DNA of 64,000 nucleotides from Candidatus Zixiibacteriota bacterium (GCA_019038695.1 JAHOYZ010000010.1:62001-126000); one strand, 5' to 3'. Counted from the first letter of the stretch, positions 46,313 to 55,874 are shown. The notes: generated by a model from the sequence alone, not told the origin. Program-made: numbers and translations.

Positions 46313-47074
46313 TTAGCGGGCAAGATACTTAGCCAGCCGGTCCCGGAATTCTGCTTTCTTGATGTCGGTCTCCAGTGCTCCCTCATGGGCGATAGAGATA
46401 CCGGCGGTCTCTTCTGATACGACAACCACGACCGCGTCTGAGACCTCAGAGACGCCAATAGCCGCCTTGTGCCTCATCCCATATAGTTTGCGGAAGCGTG
46501 GATTGGTAGTCAACGGTAGAGAAGCTGCCGCCGCAGTGACAAACTCGCCCGAAACGATCACAGCGCCATCGTGTAAGGGTGTATAGGGAGTGAAAAGCGT
46601 AACCAACAGTTCGAAGGACAACTCCGAGTTGAGCCCCTTGCCAGTCTCCGCAAAGTTCCGCAACCCCGTACGACGCTCAATGACAATCAACCCTCCATAG
46701 CGCAACTCCGAAAGTCTGAGTACGGCACGAGAAACCTCCTCGACTGTGTGTCGTCGTTCGAGCATAACAAACCGCCGCAGGAGGCGATTCTGTCCAAGTT
46801 GAGCCAATACCCCACGAAGTTCCGGTTGAAAGACAATCACCAGCACGATCAGGCCGAACGTAGCCAGGTTGGAGAACAACCAGGTGACCCCTTCCAGTTG
46901 GAACCAGTAGGCAATAAAGGCCACGCCGAAGATCAACCCCAGCCCGATGATGATCTGCGCCGAGCGAGTACCTTTTACCAGCTTGAAGGCCTGATATATG
47001 ATAAACGATACCAGCAAGACATCGAAAACGTCCTTCAGACCAAACTTGATAAACTCGTAACTGAATACCGTCAT
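46313..47074 (-). CDS. cdaA: Membrane diadenylate cyclase CdaA
   Basis: 253 residues. Makes the second messenger c-di-AMP from two ATP, which controls potassium and osmolyte balance and cell-wall homeostasis. Three N-terminal TM segments (about 14-30, 40-57, 65-84) are followed by the DisA-N/DAC domain with the metal-binding PLHDGAVIV (the DGA motif) and MRHKAAIGVSE (usual RHRAAIG). Its start overlaps the folP stop by ATGA. The folP-cdaA pairing is common in Gram-negative phyla. No cdaR or glmM is adjacent. A possible target, the RCK-type channel, lies at 11-12 kb. Confidence 0.95.
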   Translation of the reverse strand: MTVFSYEFIKFGLKDVFDVLLVSFIIYQAFKLVKGTRSAQIIIGLGLIFGVAFIAYWFQLEGVTWLFSNLATFGLIVLVIVFQPELRGVLAQLGQNRLLRRFVMLERRHTVEEVSRAVLRLSELRYGGLIVIERRTGLRNFAETGKGLNSELSFELLVTLFTPYTPLHDGAVIVSGEFVTAAAASLPLTTNPRFRKLYGMRHKAAIGVSEVSDAVVVVVSEETAGISIAHEGALETDIKKAEFRDRLAKYLAR

Positions 47075-47967
47075 ACTGTCTCTCTTACTGCCTGCGTCAC
47101 TTTCAGCGCCTCAACCGTGAGAGCGACATCGTGAACGCGAACTATTGCAGCCCCATTGATCACGGCCGTTACAGCCGCCGCGATGGAGCCGCCTGTCCGC
47201 TTATCGGCGGTTTTGTCGCTGGGATGCAACATGCCGATGAATGACTTGCGAGAGGCCCCAATCAGGATTGGCAATCTAAACGAAGTGAACCGCCGTACCC
47301 CGGCCAATATATCAATATTGTCGGACAACCGTTTGCCAAAGCCAATACCCGGGTCCAGAATCAATCGTGACTTGTTAATTCCAGCGTTATGACAAGACTC
47401 GATCCGTTCCTCAAAAAAAGCCGCGATTTCCTCGACGCAATTCAGATACGAAGGAGCCTGTTGCATATCAAGAGGCGTTCCCAACATATGCATAAGAATG
47501 ACCGGTCCACTCGCTTTGGCGAGTATAGCCGCCATGTCCGGATCGAATCGCAGAGCGGAGATGTCGTTGACCATGACTGCCCCCGCCTCAAGCGCTGCTT
47601 TGGCTGTCTGGGATTTGTAGGTGTCGATGGAAATCGGTATTTGCGACCGTTTGTGGATCGCCTCGATTACCGGTATCACCCGTTGCAATTCCTCATCAAG
47701 AGACACCGGCTCGGCACCCGGACGGCTCGATTCACCACCAATATCAATAATGTCTGCCCCTTCATCTTCCATTCGACAAGCAGCAGCCACAGCTTCGTCC
47801 TCAGAAGAAAAACGCCCGCCATCGGAAAAAGAATCCGGAGTAACGTTGAGAATCCCCATCACCAGAGGCCGTGACAGCCCAAGTTGCCGACCGTCGGCCA
47901 GACGTAATACCGGCTTGATTTCTTCCGATCCGGTCAGATGGTGTTTAGCAATAGTCATCAATTGCAT
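47071..47967 (-). CDS. folP: Dihydropteroate synthase
   Basis: 298 residues. Condenses 6-hydroxymethyl-dihydropterin pyrophosphate with p-aminobenzoate; target of sulfonamides. TIM-barrel blocks: MGILNVTPDSFSDGG (about 37-51), DIIDIGGESSRPGA (about 73-86), PISIDTYKS, VNDISALR, LDPGIGFGK and the final strand GAAIVRVHDV with the phosphate-binding Arg-His pair. The start could be the ATG at 47967 or the one three codons later; neither has a clear ribosome binding site. First gene of folP-cdaA, with ATGA overlap; folE of the same pathway is at 6.6 kb. Confidence 0.96.
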   Translation of the reverse strand: MQLMTIAKHHLTGSEEIKPVLRLADGRQLGLSRPLVMGILNVTPDSFSDGGRFSSEDEAVAAACRMEDEGADIIDIGGESSRPGAEPVSLDEELQRVIPVIEAIHKRSQIPISIDTYKSQTAKAALEAGAVMVNDISALRFDPDMAAILAKASGPVILMHMLGTPLDMQQAPSYLNCVEEIAAFFEERIESCHNAGINKSRLILDPGIGFGKRLSDNIDILAGVRRFTSFRLPILIGASRKSFIGMLHPSDKTADKRTGGSIAAAVTAVINGAAIVRVHDVALTVEALKVTQAVRETV

Positions 47968-48150
47968 AATAGTGAGCGTATCTCACCAAATCAAGAGGGA
48001 ATTGACCCACCCCTGGGTTGGGAACAAACATGGACTTATTATGTTGTTTATTAAGTATAAGATTAATACCATCTGCGGACTGTGATTACTGGTGATTCGG
48101 TGTAAGGGAAATCCCCGGTTGGTTCGATATTATGTAGATAGGAGTGTATT

Positions 48151-49071
48151 ATGATATTCGACAATATTGCTGAGGCTGTAGGCAGAACACCTTTGATCCG
48201 CCTCAATCGATTGACCTCCGACCGGGACGCCACCGTGTATGTCAAAATGGAGAGTTTCAATCCGGGTGGATCAGTGAAGGACCGGATAGCAGTAGCCATG
48301 ATTGATGCCGCCGAAAAGGCTGGCAAGCTCGGTCCCGGAATTAAAATTGTAGAACCAACTTCGGGTAATACCGGTATCGGAATCGCCATGGTGGCTGCGA
48401 CGCGTGGTTATCAATGTGTTTTCACAATGCCGGAGACGATGAGTCTCGAACGCCGGTCGCTCCTGAGAATGTATGGCGCCGAGTTGGTCCTCACGCCCGG
48501 TCCCGAGGGGATGAAGGGAGCCATTGCCAAAGCCGAGGAACTCGGCGCCAAGGACGGCTACTTCCAGTTACAGCAGTTCTCAAACCCTGCCAATCCGAAG
48601 ATTCATCGACTGACTACCGGGGTGGAAATTATCGAGGATCTCGGCGATATCCCTTTGCACGCCTTTGTCGCCGGAGTGGGCACTGGAGGAACAATCAGCG
48701 GTGCAGGGCGCGCTGTTAAGGATAAATATGATTGCCGGGTTTTTGCCATCGAGCCGGATCAGTCTCCTGTGCTTTCCGGCGGCGATCCGGGACCACATCC
48801 GATCCAGGGTATCGGAGCTGGATTTGTTCCTGACAACTACGACAAATCGGTAGTGGATGAAGTAATTCGGGTCAAGAACGAGATTGCTTTTATGACCGCT
48901 CGTGATCTGGCTAAGAAAGAAGGACTCCTGGTAGGTATATCATCCGGGGCCATTATCTGGGCTGCACTTCAGGTGGCGCGTGATCTTGGACCGGGGAAAA
49001 CAGTAGTAACGATTGCCTGCGACACTGGCGAACGCTATCTTTCGACAGTCCTGTTCGCCGAGGAAACGTAA
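48151..49071 (+). CDS. cysK: Cysteine synthase (O-acetylserine sulfhydrylase)
   Basis: 306 residues; ATG with AGGAG upstream. PLP enzyme that makes cysteine from O-acetylserine and sulfide. Seen: the PLP-Lys in [11 protein letters not shown] (Lys43), phosphate loop [11 protein letters not shown] (about 172-182), substrate loop TSGNTG (70-75), and SSGAI near the end. Residues [11 protein letters not shown] and [10 protein letters not shown] match the CysK subgroup rather than cystathionine beta-synthase. The next gene is serine acetyltransferase (cysE), giving both final steps of cysteine synthesis; CysK and CysE often form a complex through the CysE C-terminus. Confidence 0.96.
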   Translation: MIFDNIAEAVGRTPLIRLNRLTSDRDATVYVKMESFNPGGSVKDRIAVAMIDAAEKAGKLGPGIKIVEPTSGNTGIGIAMVAATRGYQCVFTMPETMSLERRSLLRMYGAELVLTPGPEGMKGAIAKAEELGAKDGYFQLQQFSNPANPKIHRLTTGVEIIEDLGDIPLHAFVAGVGTGGTISGAGRAVKDKYDCRVFAIEPDQSPVLSGGDPGPHPIQGIGAGFVPDNYDKSVVDEVIRVKNEIAFMTARDLAKKEGLLVGISSGAIIWAALQVARDLGPGKTVVTIACDTGERYLSTVLFAEET

Positions 49072-49101
49072 ACCACCAGAGCTGAGGATTTGCTGAGAAT
49101 A

Positions 49102-49716
49102 ATGCTACCCATCATTGAGGACATCAAAGCGACGTTTCGCAATGATCCGGCCTGCAAGAACATTGAGTTCCTGCTCTATCCCGGGTTTCACGCGATATTT
49201 GTACATCGGTTTATTCATATCTTGTACCGACTGCATATACCCTTCATCCCCCGGCTGCTCTCTCAAATCGGTCGGTTCCTGACCGGTCTTGAAATCCATC
49301 CGGGAGCTTCGATTGGTTCCGGTTTCTTTGTCGATCACGGAGCCGGTGTCGTAATTGGTGAGACGACTATCATCGGGAAGAACTGCGTCCTCTTTCATAA
49401 TGTGACTCTTGGCGGGACCGGTAAGCACACGGACAAGCGCCACCCCACGCTCGGAGACAACGTTTTCATCGGTACCGCCGCCACTTTGCTGGGGCCAATC
49501 ACGGTGGGTCATAATGTCAAGATCGGAGCCAATAGTTTCATCGTGATGTGTGATGTGCCGTCAAATTCAACCGTAGCAGGAACACCGGCCCGAATCATTA
49601 AGAAGAATGGCACCCGTTGTGATGAGCCTCTGCCACGCACCGTCGAAACTCCGGGAAACGGAGTTGCTCCAAAGGGCGATAAATCCAATAGCGACGTATC
49701 ATCCAAGTCTTTGTAG
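49102..49716 (+). CDS. cysE: Serine O-acetyltransferase
   Basis: 204 residues from ATG 49102; a GAGG at 49084-49087 lies 14 bases before it, so CTG 49093 or TTG 49090 cannot be excluded. CysE acetylates serine with acetyl-CoA. It is the short SAT type: a small helical N-terminus, then left-handed beta-helix hexapeptide repeats with the catalytic segment IHPGASIGSGFFVDHGAGVVIGETTI (about residues 69-94), VLFHNVTLGGTG, GDNVFIGTAATLLGPI, and VAGTPARII. The C-terminal tail after PARIIKK is extended (about 30 residues, Ser/Lys/Asp-rich) and does not end in the classic -Ile that docks into CysK. 30 bp after cysK. Confidence 0.94.
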   Translation: MLPIIEDIKATFRNDPACKNIEFLLYPGFHAIFVHRFIHILYRLHIPFIPRLLSQIGRFLTGLEIHPGASIGSGFFVDHGAGVVIGETTIIGKNCVLFHNVTLGGTGKHTDKRHPTLGDNVFIGTAATLLGPITVGHNVKIGANSFIVMCDVPSNSTVAGTPARIIKKNGTRCDEPLPRTVETPGNGVAPKGDKSNSDVSSKSL

Positions 49717-49717
49717 T

Positions 49718-49752
49718 TCAGGACCCTTGTGGTCCTGACATTTGCGTCAGGA
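49718..49752. other. Two overlapping, mutually exclusive hairpins after cysE
   Basis: TCAGGACC (49718-49725) pairs with GGTCCTGA (49731-49738), while TCCTGAC (49733-49739) pairs with GTCAGGA (49746-49752). The two stems share bases and cannot form together. No T-run; perhaps a terminator-like or dispersed-repeat remnant between convergent genes. Confidence 0.5.
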
Positions 49753-49771
49753 GGGCAAGCCTTATGATCTA

Positions 49772-50734
49772 CTACGGCACCCGTTCTACATTGAGAATCT
49801 GACCGGGGCCGGCGTCGAACAACCAACGCACTTCGCCATCCTTGAAATCATAATAGACAAGTTGCATGACAGGGGCCTTTCTTCCTGACCGGCCCGCCAT
49901 ATTGCCGATGATGAATACGTCATCCCCCAAGGAGTAGATAGTTCTCTCGAACTTCAAATTAACTTCAATCCAGGCACGAACGCGAAGTTGGTCGTCGAGG
50001 AGTTTCAGTTTCCGCTCCGGCTTATCATACACCATTATCTCTGGACTGTTCAGAGGAATGATCGGACGATCGCCATGAGGGATTGTATCTATCGCGCTGG
50101 ATGCGATATTGAACCTCAGTACCGACTCACCATTCCGGTAGTATGCATTTTTGCCTTTGTAGTCTAAGGAAAACTCCCCGAGGCAGTTCCCGGAACGATT
50201 GTCATCGCATGAATCGACGAAGATAAGAGTGTCGTTCATCTCGTCAAGAATGCAGATGGCAATCATGTGGTCTTGAGTGCTACTCATACCTATAACATAC
50301 ATGAGAGCAGTCAGTCCTTTGGGAGGATAGCACGAATGCGTATATGGGCTAACCGAGTATGAATCGAAGCCGAACTTCTCGACGAGATCCTGGTCCCACC
50401 CGTGTAGCTTAAGCAGCTCCCTAAGGATCGAATTGTCAGTATTCTTGAGCGAGAGCTTCCGCTTGCCAGGGTTGCCATAAATGTCTGGCTCTTTATCGCA
50501 ACCGCAGAACATAGTTCTCCGCTCATCCCAGTAATCCCTCTCGATGGTGTACGAAGAGCCATTCCATGTATCGAAAACTTCAACGACATCTCCTTGATCA
50601 CCAAACCCAGTCTTGTTTTCCAAGTATTCAATCCTCAGTCGTGGGTCTTCGCCTGCGCAAACCTCGGACCAGATGGCACAGCACAGCATACATAGTACTG
50701 CGAGCAAGATGAACCCGACATATCCGTTCTTCAC
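49772..50734 (-). CDS. Exported protein of unknown function
   Basis: 320 residues from GTG 50734, which has GGAGGTGA four to five bases upstream; the longer frame to 50767 is less likely. Signal sequence NGYVGFILLAVLCMLCCAIWSEVCAG, cut or lipid-modified near the Cys residues. The rest is beta-rich with Cys in TMFCGCDKEPD and SCYPPKG and Asp/Gly-rich turns (DTLIFVDSCDDNRSGNC), perhaps a propeller-like fold. No family recognised and no catalytic signature. It stands between cysE (convergent) and the alanine symporter gene. Confidence 0.7.
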   Translation of the reverse strand: MKNGYVGFILLAVLCMLCCAIWSEVCAGEDPRLRIEYLENKTGFGDQGDVVEVFDTWNGSSYTIERDYWDERRTMFCGCDKEPDIYGNPGKRKLSLKNTDNSILRELLKLHGWDQDLVEKFGFDSYSVSPYTHSCYPPKGLTALMYVIGMSSTQDHMIAICILDEMNDTLIFVDSCDDNRSGNCLGEFSLDYKGKNAYYRNGESVLRFNIASSAIDTIPHGDRPIIPLNSPEIMVYDKPERKLKLLDDQLRVRAWIEVNLKFERTIYSLGDDVFIIGNMAGRSGRKAPVMQLVYYDFKDGEVRWLFDAGPGQILNVERVP

Positions 50735-50758
50735 AAAATCACCTCCGAAATTAGCCCA

Positions 50759-50790
50759 GTAGGGCAATCCGCCCAGGCGGACTGACCTAC
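50759..50790. repeat. Near-perfect 15-bp inverted repeat (CCGCC/GGCGG core)
   Basis: GTAGGGCAATCCGCC (50759-50773) and GGCGGACTGACCTAC (50776-50790) pair at 13 of 15 positions around CA. It lies just beyond the symporter stop on the minus strand but has no T-run. Probably one of the dispersed palindromes of this genome; unrelated in sequence to 22808-22830. Confidence 0.55.
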
Positions 50791-50801
50791 AAGCTACGAC
50801 G

Positions 50802-52151
50802 CTACAGACCCATTCGCTGATAGTAGTCTTTCACAGCCGCTACGACTTTTCCCGACAGAAGCAACGCTCCGGTTAGAGTTGGAATAGCCATCAGGGCAAA
50901 GCAGGTGTCAATGATATTGACGACAGTATCCTGTCCCAGCCAGGCCGCCAGGGGCAGGCTCAAAAGGTAGACGTAGACATAGTAGCCGCCAACCTTGATC
51001 CCAAAAAGATACCGGGCGCATTTGAGACTGTAGTAAGAATAGGAGATCATCGTCGACACCGAAAACAACACGACGATCAGCGTCAGTAGATACCGACCGA
51101 ATGGTCCCATAGCCGCTGTGAAAGCATTCACCGTCACAACCACCGCTTCACCGGAACTGCCGAGTTCCCCACTTAATACGCCCGAACTCAGGATCACCAA
51201 TGCTGTGAGTGTACACACCAGGTTGGTATCGAGGAACGGCCCCAGCATGGCGATCAATCCCTCGCGCACAGGTTCTTTGGTTTTGGCCGCACCATGCGCC
51301 ATCGGGGCGGTACCAACACCCGCTTCATTAGAAAACGCCGCTCTTCTGATCCCGGTTTTCATTACTTCGGCAAAGGCCACTCCCGCTCCGCCGCCGAGCA
51401 ACGCCTCACCTCCGAAAGCACTCTTGAAGATGGAGGCAAAGATATCCGGCACAGCCGAGGCGTTTGCCAGTACGATGAATATCGCCGATCCAATGTATAA
51501 CAGAAACATGGCAGGAACCACTTTGGCGGCAACTACGCCTACCCGTTTGATGCCACCCAGAATGACGATCCCGACCAGAATCATGCAGACTACACCCGTG
51601 CCAACGCGATCCCAGCCGTAGTCGGCATGGAGCAAACCTGAGAGTTGGTTGACTTGAAAAAGTGAGAGGCAGCCGATCATGCCGCAGATAGCGAACAGTA
51701 TGGCCAGCGGTTTGAAGTACTTCCCCAATCCAACCTCGAGGTAGTACATCGGCCCGCCCTGATCGACGCCGTTCTCATCTTTTTTTCGGTACATCGTAGC
51801 CAGGGTGCAGGTGAAGAACTTTGTAGACATACCCACCAGACCGGCAATCCACATCCAGAATATAGCGCCCGGTCCGCCTACGGAAATTGCAATCGCCACT
51901 CCGGCAATATTCCCCATACCAATAGTGGCCGACAGGGCCGAACTCAACGCCTGAAAATGACTGATTTCGCCGGGGTCATCTTCCCTGTCATACTTGCCGC
52001 GTAGAATATTAAAGGCGTGTCTGAGACCGCGAAAAGGGAGAAAACGGCAAGCCGCAGTGAAATAGATCCCCGCTCCTACGAGCAACACTACCAACGGCAA
52101 TCCCCACGCAATGTCTACCGCGGTGGACCAAAAGCTCTCAAACTGTTCCAA
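50802..52151 (-). CDS. Sodium:alanine symporter (AGCS family)
   Basis: 449 residues; TTG start with AAAGGAT five to six bases upstream. Inner-membrane Na+-coupled uptake of alanine or glycine. About 11 TM segments with LeuT-like fold; family markers: LSSALSATIGMGNIAGVAIA (about 67-86) with the unwound helix GMGN, GGPGAIFWMWIAGLVGMSTKF, DQGGPMYYLEVGLGK, and FSNEAGVGTAPMAHGAAKT (about 280-298). The C-terminus is short. Stands alone, convergent with nothing: its neighbours are an exported protein downstream and a divergent DMT exporter. Confidence 0.93.
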   Translation of the reverse strand: MEQFESFWSTAVDIAWGLPLVVLLVGAGIYFTAACRFLPFRGLRHAFNILRGKYDREDDPGEISHFQALSSALSATIGMGNIAGVAIAISVGGPGAIFWMWIAGLVGMSTKFFTCTLATMYRKKDENGVDQGGPMYYLEVGLGKYFKPLAILFAICGMIGCLSLFQVNQLSGLLHADYGWDRVGTGVVCMILVGIVILGGIKRVGVVAAKVVPAMFLLYIGSAIFIVLANASAVPDIFASIFKSAFGGEALLGGGAGVAFAEVMKTGIRRAAFSNEAGVGTAPMAHGAAKTKEPVREGLIAMLGPFLDTNLVCTLTALVILSSGVLSGELGSSGEAVVVTVNAFTAAMGPFGRYLLTLIVVLFSVSTMISYSYYSLKCARYLFGIKVGGYYVYVYLLSLPLAAWLGQDTVVNIIDTCFALMAIPTLTGALLLSGKVVAAVKDYYQRMGL

Positions 52152-52393
52152 ATGTATCCTTTGAAGTTGGGAGGGTAGTCCTCCTGGAGCATTCTTGGTT
52201 ATAGTCTTTCTAATAAGCCAGAGATGACAACGCTTGGCAAGGTTTTAGCGAGTACATTCGAGAGCATACTTGAGAAGAACTCTCAAATGTAGTACCTTCC
52301 GGTTCATTAATCCTCTGCTCCCTTTGCGTAATTGTCTTTGGGATCGAGACATATTTAACGAAGGCCAGGAGCCTCGGTTGTGATGGACGAGCT

Positions 52394-53290
52394 ATGACTG
52401 GATTTGAAAATTACATTGGCGAAGCCTGTGCACTATCAGCCGCCATAGTATGGGCGTTGGCTGTCATTTTCTTTCGTAGAAGTGGCGAAGCAGTCCACCC
52501 GATCGGCCTGAATATCTTTAAAAACATTCTGGCCATGATCCTGCTTGTCCCAACCGCATGGCTCTTTGGTGAAACACTTCTGCGGCCGACCCCAGTTGAA
52601 GATTACCTGTTGCTTCTGCTAAGCGGTGCACTCGGGATTGGTATTGCTGATACTTTGTTTTTCAAAAGTCTCAACATATTGGGTGCAGGAATGTCGGCTA
52701 TCGTAGACCTGCTCTACAGCCCGGTAATTATCGGCCTGTCAATCCTGTGGTTGGGGGATCAGTTGAACTTCTGGCAGGTGGTCGGGGTGCTCATGATTCT
52801 CTCAGCCGTATCGGCCGCGGTGGGCGAACGAAAAAACAACCAGGTCGATCGGCGGCAAATGCTAATGGGTGTCCTGTGGGGTGCGCTGGCAATGCTTTCT
52901 ATGGGGGTTGGAATCGTCATGGTCAAGCCGCTCCTGAACGTCTCACCGTTAATATGGGCCACCGAAGTTCGGCTCATCGGCGGAATGGCGGTTCTTGCCG
53001 TTGTGTTGATGTTTCATCCCTCACGCCGAGCTATCGTTACCTCTATCGGGACGCGCCACAGATGGGGATACATGGTGACCGGATCGATCCTGGGTGCTTA
53101 TGTCTCGATGATTCTCTGGCTGGCGGGAATGAAATTCACCCAGACCTCCATTGCCGCGGCACTCAATCAGACCACGAACATTTTCATATTCATCTTTGCC
53201 GCCTTGATTCTGAAAGAGCGCGTAACGCTTATAAAATCAATCGCAATTGTTGCCGGTGTGATCGGAGCGCTGTTGGTTACGTTCGGCTGA
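52394..53290 (+). CDS. EamA/DMT-family transporter
   Basis: 298 residues. Ten TM helices in two EamA repeats of the drug/metabolite transporter superfamily: first repeat ALSAAIVWALAVIFFRRSGE with GIADTLFFKSLNILGA, second LWGALAMLSMGVGIVMVKPLL with GAYVSMILWLAGMKFTQTS and the closing IFAALILKERV. Such proteins export amino acids or metabolites; substrate unknown. The start has only a weak GAGC upstream. It is convergent with the TPP-controlled TonB receptor gene, 63 bp apart. No shared regulation can be inferred. Confidence 0.9.
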   Translation: MTGFENYIGEACALSAAIVWALAVIFFRRSGEAVHPIGLNIFKNILAMILLVPTAWLFGETLLRPTPVEDYLLLLLSGALGIGIADTLFFKSLNILGAGMSAIVDLLYSPVIIGLSILWLGDQLNFWQVVGVLMILSAVSAAVGERKNNQVDRRQMLMGVLWGALAMLSMGVGIVMVKPLLNVSPLIWATEVRLIGGMAVLAVVLMFHPSRRAIVTSIGTRHRWGYMVTGSILGAYVSMILWLAGMKFTQTSIAAALNQTTNIFIFIFAALILKERVTLIKSIAIVAGVIGALLVTFG

Positions 53291-53312
53291 ATGAACAAAA
53301 TCTATAGAACCA

Positions 53313-53336
53313 ACAGCAAGCTGATGGGCCACCCAG
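53313..53336. repeat. 24-nt sequence identical to 6326-6349
   Basis: Same 24 bases as the core of the palindromic element at 6308-6357, here between convergent eamA and the TonB receptor gene. The outer 10-bp arms of the first copy are not conserved, but GGCGACGCC follows at 53342-53350. Fits a dispersed short repeat. Confidence 0.6.
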
Positions 53337-53353
53337 AAAACAGGCGACGCCTG

Positions 53354-55861
53354 CTAAAACATCTCCAGCTTCACCTGCGCATAGAACGACCGTTCCGGAG
53401 CCACAAAATACGCCGCCCAGCCTTCCATTGTAGGTTGCGATTGGCCGACATCGCGCGTAGCCCAGTTCTCGGCATAGGAAGCAATAGCTTCGTATTTCTT
53501 GTCAAACATGTTATCAACTCTGCCGGAAAACGTGAGCCGTCCCAGATCAAGAAATTCGACCACAGTCGCAGAGATCGACAGCGATGCCACGAAGGTTGGA
53601 TCAATAGACAACTCCTGACTGTTCCACAGGTCGGCATACTGGCGTCCGATCAATTGTCCGTGCCATGTTAACCGCAACCAATCGTGCTGGAAATCGGCCG
53701 TAACGTTGCCCAGGTACTCCGGGAAATTGGGCAACTTGCGATTCTTGTAGTTCACTACCCACATTTCGGTGATGGTCGGTTCAGAGTCAACATCGACTTC
53801 TATAGTGTCGGGGTAATCCTTGATGCGGTTTCGATTGTACGAGAAGTTACCGCTGATAGTAAATTCGTCCATCGGTTTGACAGCACCCGCTAGCTCTATA
53901 CCCGAATGATAAGAACCATTAATGTTGATCGTCGCTTCACGGCCTTCGTGATTGCCGGCATACTGGACGATCTCATTTTGGAAATCCATGAAGAATAGAT
54001 TGACGCCAAACGAACAACGCTCTTTCTGGAAGTGTCCGCCAAGCTCGAAATCGTAAACTCGTTCCGGATCGGCAACGGGATCACCAAACTTGTAGATAGT
54101 ATTCGCGGACGTTCCCATCGAGTCGAGCACTTCCAGCGAGGGAAACTTACCGGGATCATTGGCATCATAGATATCGTCATCGGTCGGTGTCCGCGATGCA
54201 ACGGCGGCATTCGCATACAAGCTAGCTTGATGGTTTAGCTGATAGGTCAGACCAATTCGTGGCGAGAAGAACAACCAGTCCACATCAAACGAATGTCCCA
54301 CGAACTGACCAATCTTATCCTGATCAAGAGAATACCGGTCATACCTGATCTGGGCCGTTAACTGAGCAGCGAGCCGATCAGTCAGCCGGTAATACTCTTG
54401 CGCGAAGAACGACGCTACTTGCTTATCAGCCGCATGGCGGTAGTATGTATGCTGCGGGACAATAGCACTGGTGACCTGCTCCGCCCAAACAACCTGACCC
54501 CAATGTTCCGAATTGAACAAGTAGAATGATCCGCCCAGCGAATGCGTTCCGCGTTCGTGTTCGATATCCAGACGTGGATTCCAGCCGTACTGACTTTTTC
54601 CTACCCACTTCTGAAGCACTATGTCGCCGTACTCCACACCACCGGTAACGGACGCATCAATGTTGTACTCTGCATACTCGCGCCACAGCTTGAGTTGTTC
54701 ATAGTAGCCGTTGCCACGAATGTAATACAGGGTGTTGGTCAGAGTAATGGCGTCGCTAATCTCATACCGGTTGTGCAGTTGGTAGTGCGGCTGGTTGAAA
54801 TTGTCGGTGTAGTTGTTGTAGGTCAAGTCATCCCAACCAGCGATACCGAAGTTCGCTCGTCGGTCCTCCTCGAGTGTTTCACGTCCTGCACCATAATAAG
54901 CCAGGTGCGCGCGAACCGGACCGCCGTAGAAATGCAGCTCGGTGGTCATCCTCGGATCCAACCGTGCCACCGAGAAGTAGTAGGACCAGCCCCTATACCA
55001 ACTGTTGTGCCGATAACCGCCTGTTTTCTGTTTGGAGAACCGCCCCCCAAACAACCAGCGACCATCAACAAGACCAGATGAGTACTCAAGGCTCTGTTTG
55101 TAAATATCGCTGACCGATTTCCCTCCAGAAGTGTATTCTCCATAGCCAGCCGTCATTGTTACTTTACGTTCACGATTAAAACCGGTCGTAACAATATTGA
55201 TTGCTCCGCCAAAGGAGGCGTCACCGTACAATGAGTTCCCGACCCCACGCTGAACCTGAACATCAGTGATATTGGCTGCCAAGTCCGGCAGATCAAAGAA
55301 ATACGTCGCGTGGTCTTCCGGATCGTTAAGCGGGACACCATTGATGTAAGTGGCAATGCGTTTGTCGTCAAAGCCACGTATCCTTATTGATGAATACCCC
55401 AGCGAAGACCCCGCCTCGGAATATGTGTAGAGGTTAGGAGTCATCTTCAGAAGCAGAGGGAATTCCCCAACTGTATAGTCGCGGTCGATTTCTTCCTCGG
55501 TCAGGTTTTCAAAAGCAATCGGTGTTATCCCGACTGTTGCCCGATCGGCCGTCACTATGATTGAGTCCTGTCGGTAATACTTCCTTTCCAGAACGACTGT
55601 GGCCGGGACTTCGCCAGCTTTGAACTGGCGCGACTGATAACCCACCGACGAAAACGTCACATGCTCTATCATTGGTTCCACTGCCAGCTCGAAAGCTCCC
55701 TCGGAGTCGGTGATTGTGCCAACACTTGGCACATTGGTGGAGACAGAAACCCTTGCCAGAGGATCGCCATCGGAATTGGTGACTTGCCCTGAGATAGTTT
55801 CTGCGGCGACGGGTGAGGTCAGTACGCCGAGCATTAGTAAAAGAAGAAGCTTGCTTCTCAT
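53354..55861 (-). CDS. TonB-dependent outer-membrane receptor, probably for thiamine or a precursor
   Basis: 835 residues; ATG with GAGG seven bases upstream. Signal peptide to about residue 20; a carboxypeptidase-regulatory-like N-terminal domain (about 22-95: ISGQVTNSDGDPLARVSV, YQSRQFKAGEVPATVVLERK); TonB-box-like DSIIVTADRA; plug (about 110-225: GYSSIRIRGFDDKRIATYIN, GVGNSLYGDASFGGAINIVT); 22-strand barrel ending in Phe. A TPP riboswitch precedes the gene, so expression should fall when thiamine pyrophosphate is high. TPP-linked TonB receptors have been predicted in the Bacteroidetes group for thiamine uptake; the ligand is inferred from the riboswitch, not from the receptor sequence. Confidence 0.9.
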   Translation of the reverse strand: MRSKLLLLLMLGVLTSPVAAETISGQVTNSDGDPLARVSVSTNVPSVGTITDSEGAFELAVEPMIEHVTFSSVGYQSRQFKAGEVPATVVLERKYYRQDSIIVTADRATVGITPIAFENLTEEEIDRDYTVGEFPLLLKMTPNLYTYSEAGSSLGYSSIRIRGFDDKRIATYINGVPLNDPEDHATYFFDLPDLAANITDVQVQRGVGNSLYGDASFGGAINIVTTGFNRERKVTMTAGYGEYTSGGKSVSDIYKQSLEYSSGLVDGRWLFGGRFSKQKTGGYRHNSWYRGWSYYFSVARLDPRMTTELHFYGGPVRAHLAYYGAGRETLEEDRRANFGIAGWDDLTYNNYTDNFNQPHYQLHNRYEISDAITLTNTLYYIRGNGYYEQLKLWREYAEYNIDASVTGGVEYGDIVLQKWVGKSQYGWNPRLDIEHERGTHSLGGSFYLFNSEHWGQVVWAEQVTSAIVPQHTYYRHAADKQVASFFAQEYYRLTDRLAAQLTAQIRYDRYSLDQDKIGQFVGHSFDVDWLFFSPRIGLTYQLNHQASLYANAAVASRTPTDDDIYDANDPGKFPSLEVLDSMGTSANTIYKFGDPVADPERVYDFELGGHFQKERCSFGVNLFFMDFQNEIVQYAGNHEGREATININGSYHSGIELAGAVKPMDEFTISGNFSYNRNRIKDYPDTIEVDVDSEPTITEMWVVNYKNRKLPNFPEYLGNVTADFQHDWLRLTWHGQLIGRQYADLWNSQELSIDPTFVASLSISATVVEFLDLGRLTFSGRVDNMFDKKYEAIASYAENWATRDVGQSQPTMEGWAAYFVAPERSFYAQVKLEMF

Positions 55862-55874
55862 GACAGTAACCTCG

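Noticed and set aside
54542-55081. 179-codon open frame on the plus strand
   Set aside because: Antisense to the TonB receptor; codon content is a by-product of the real gene.
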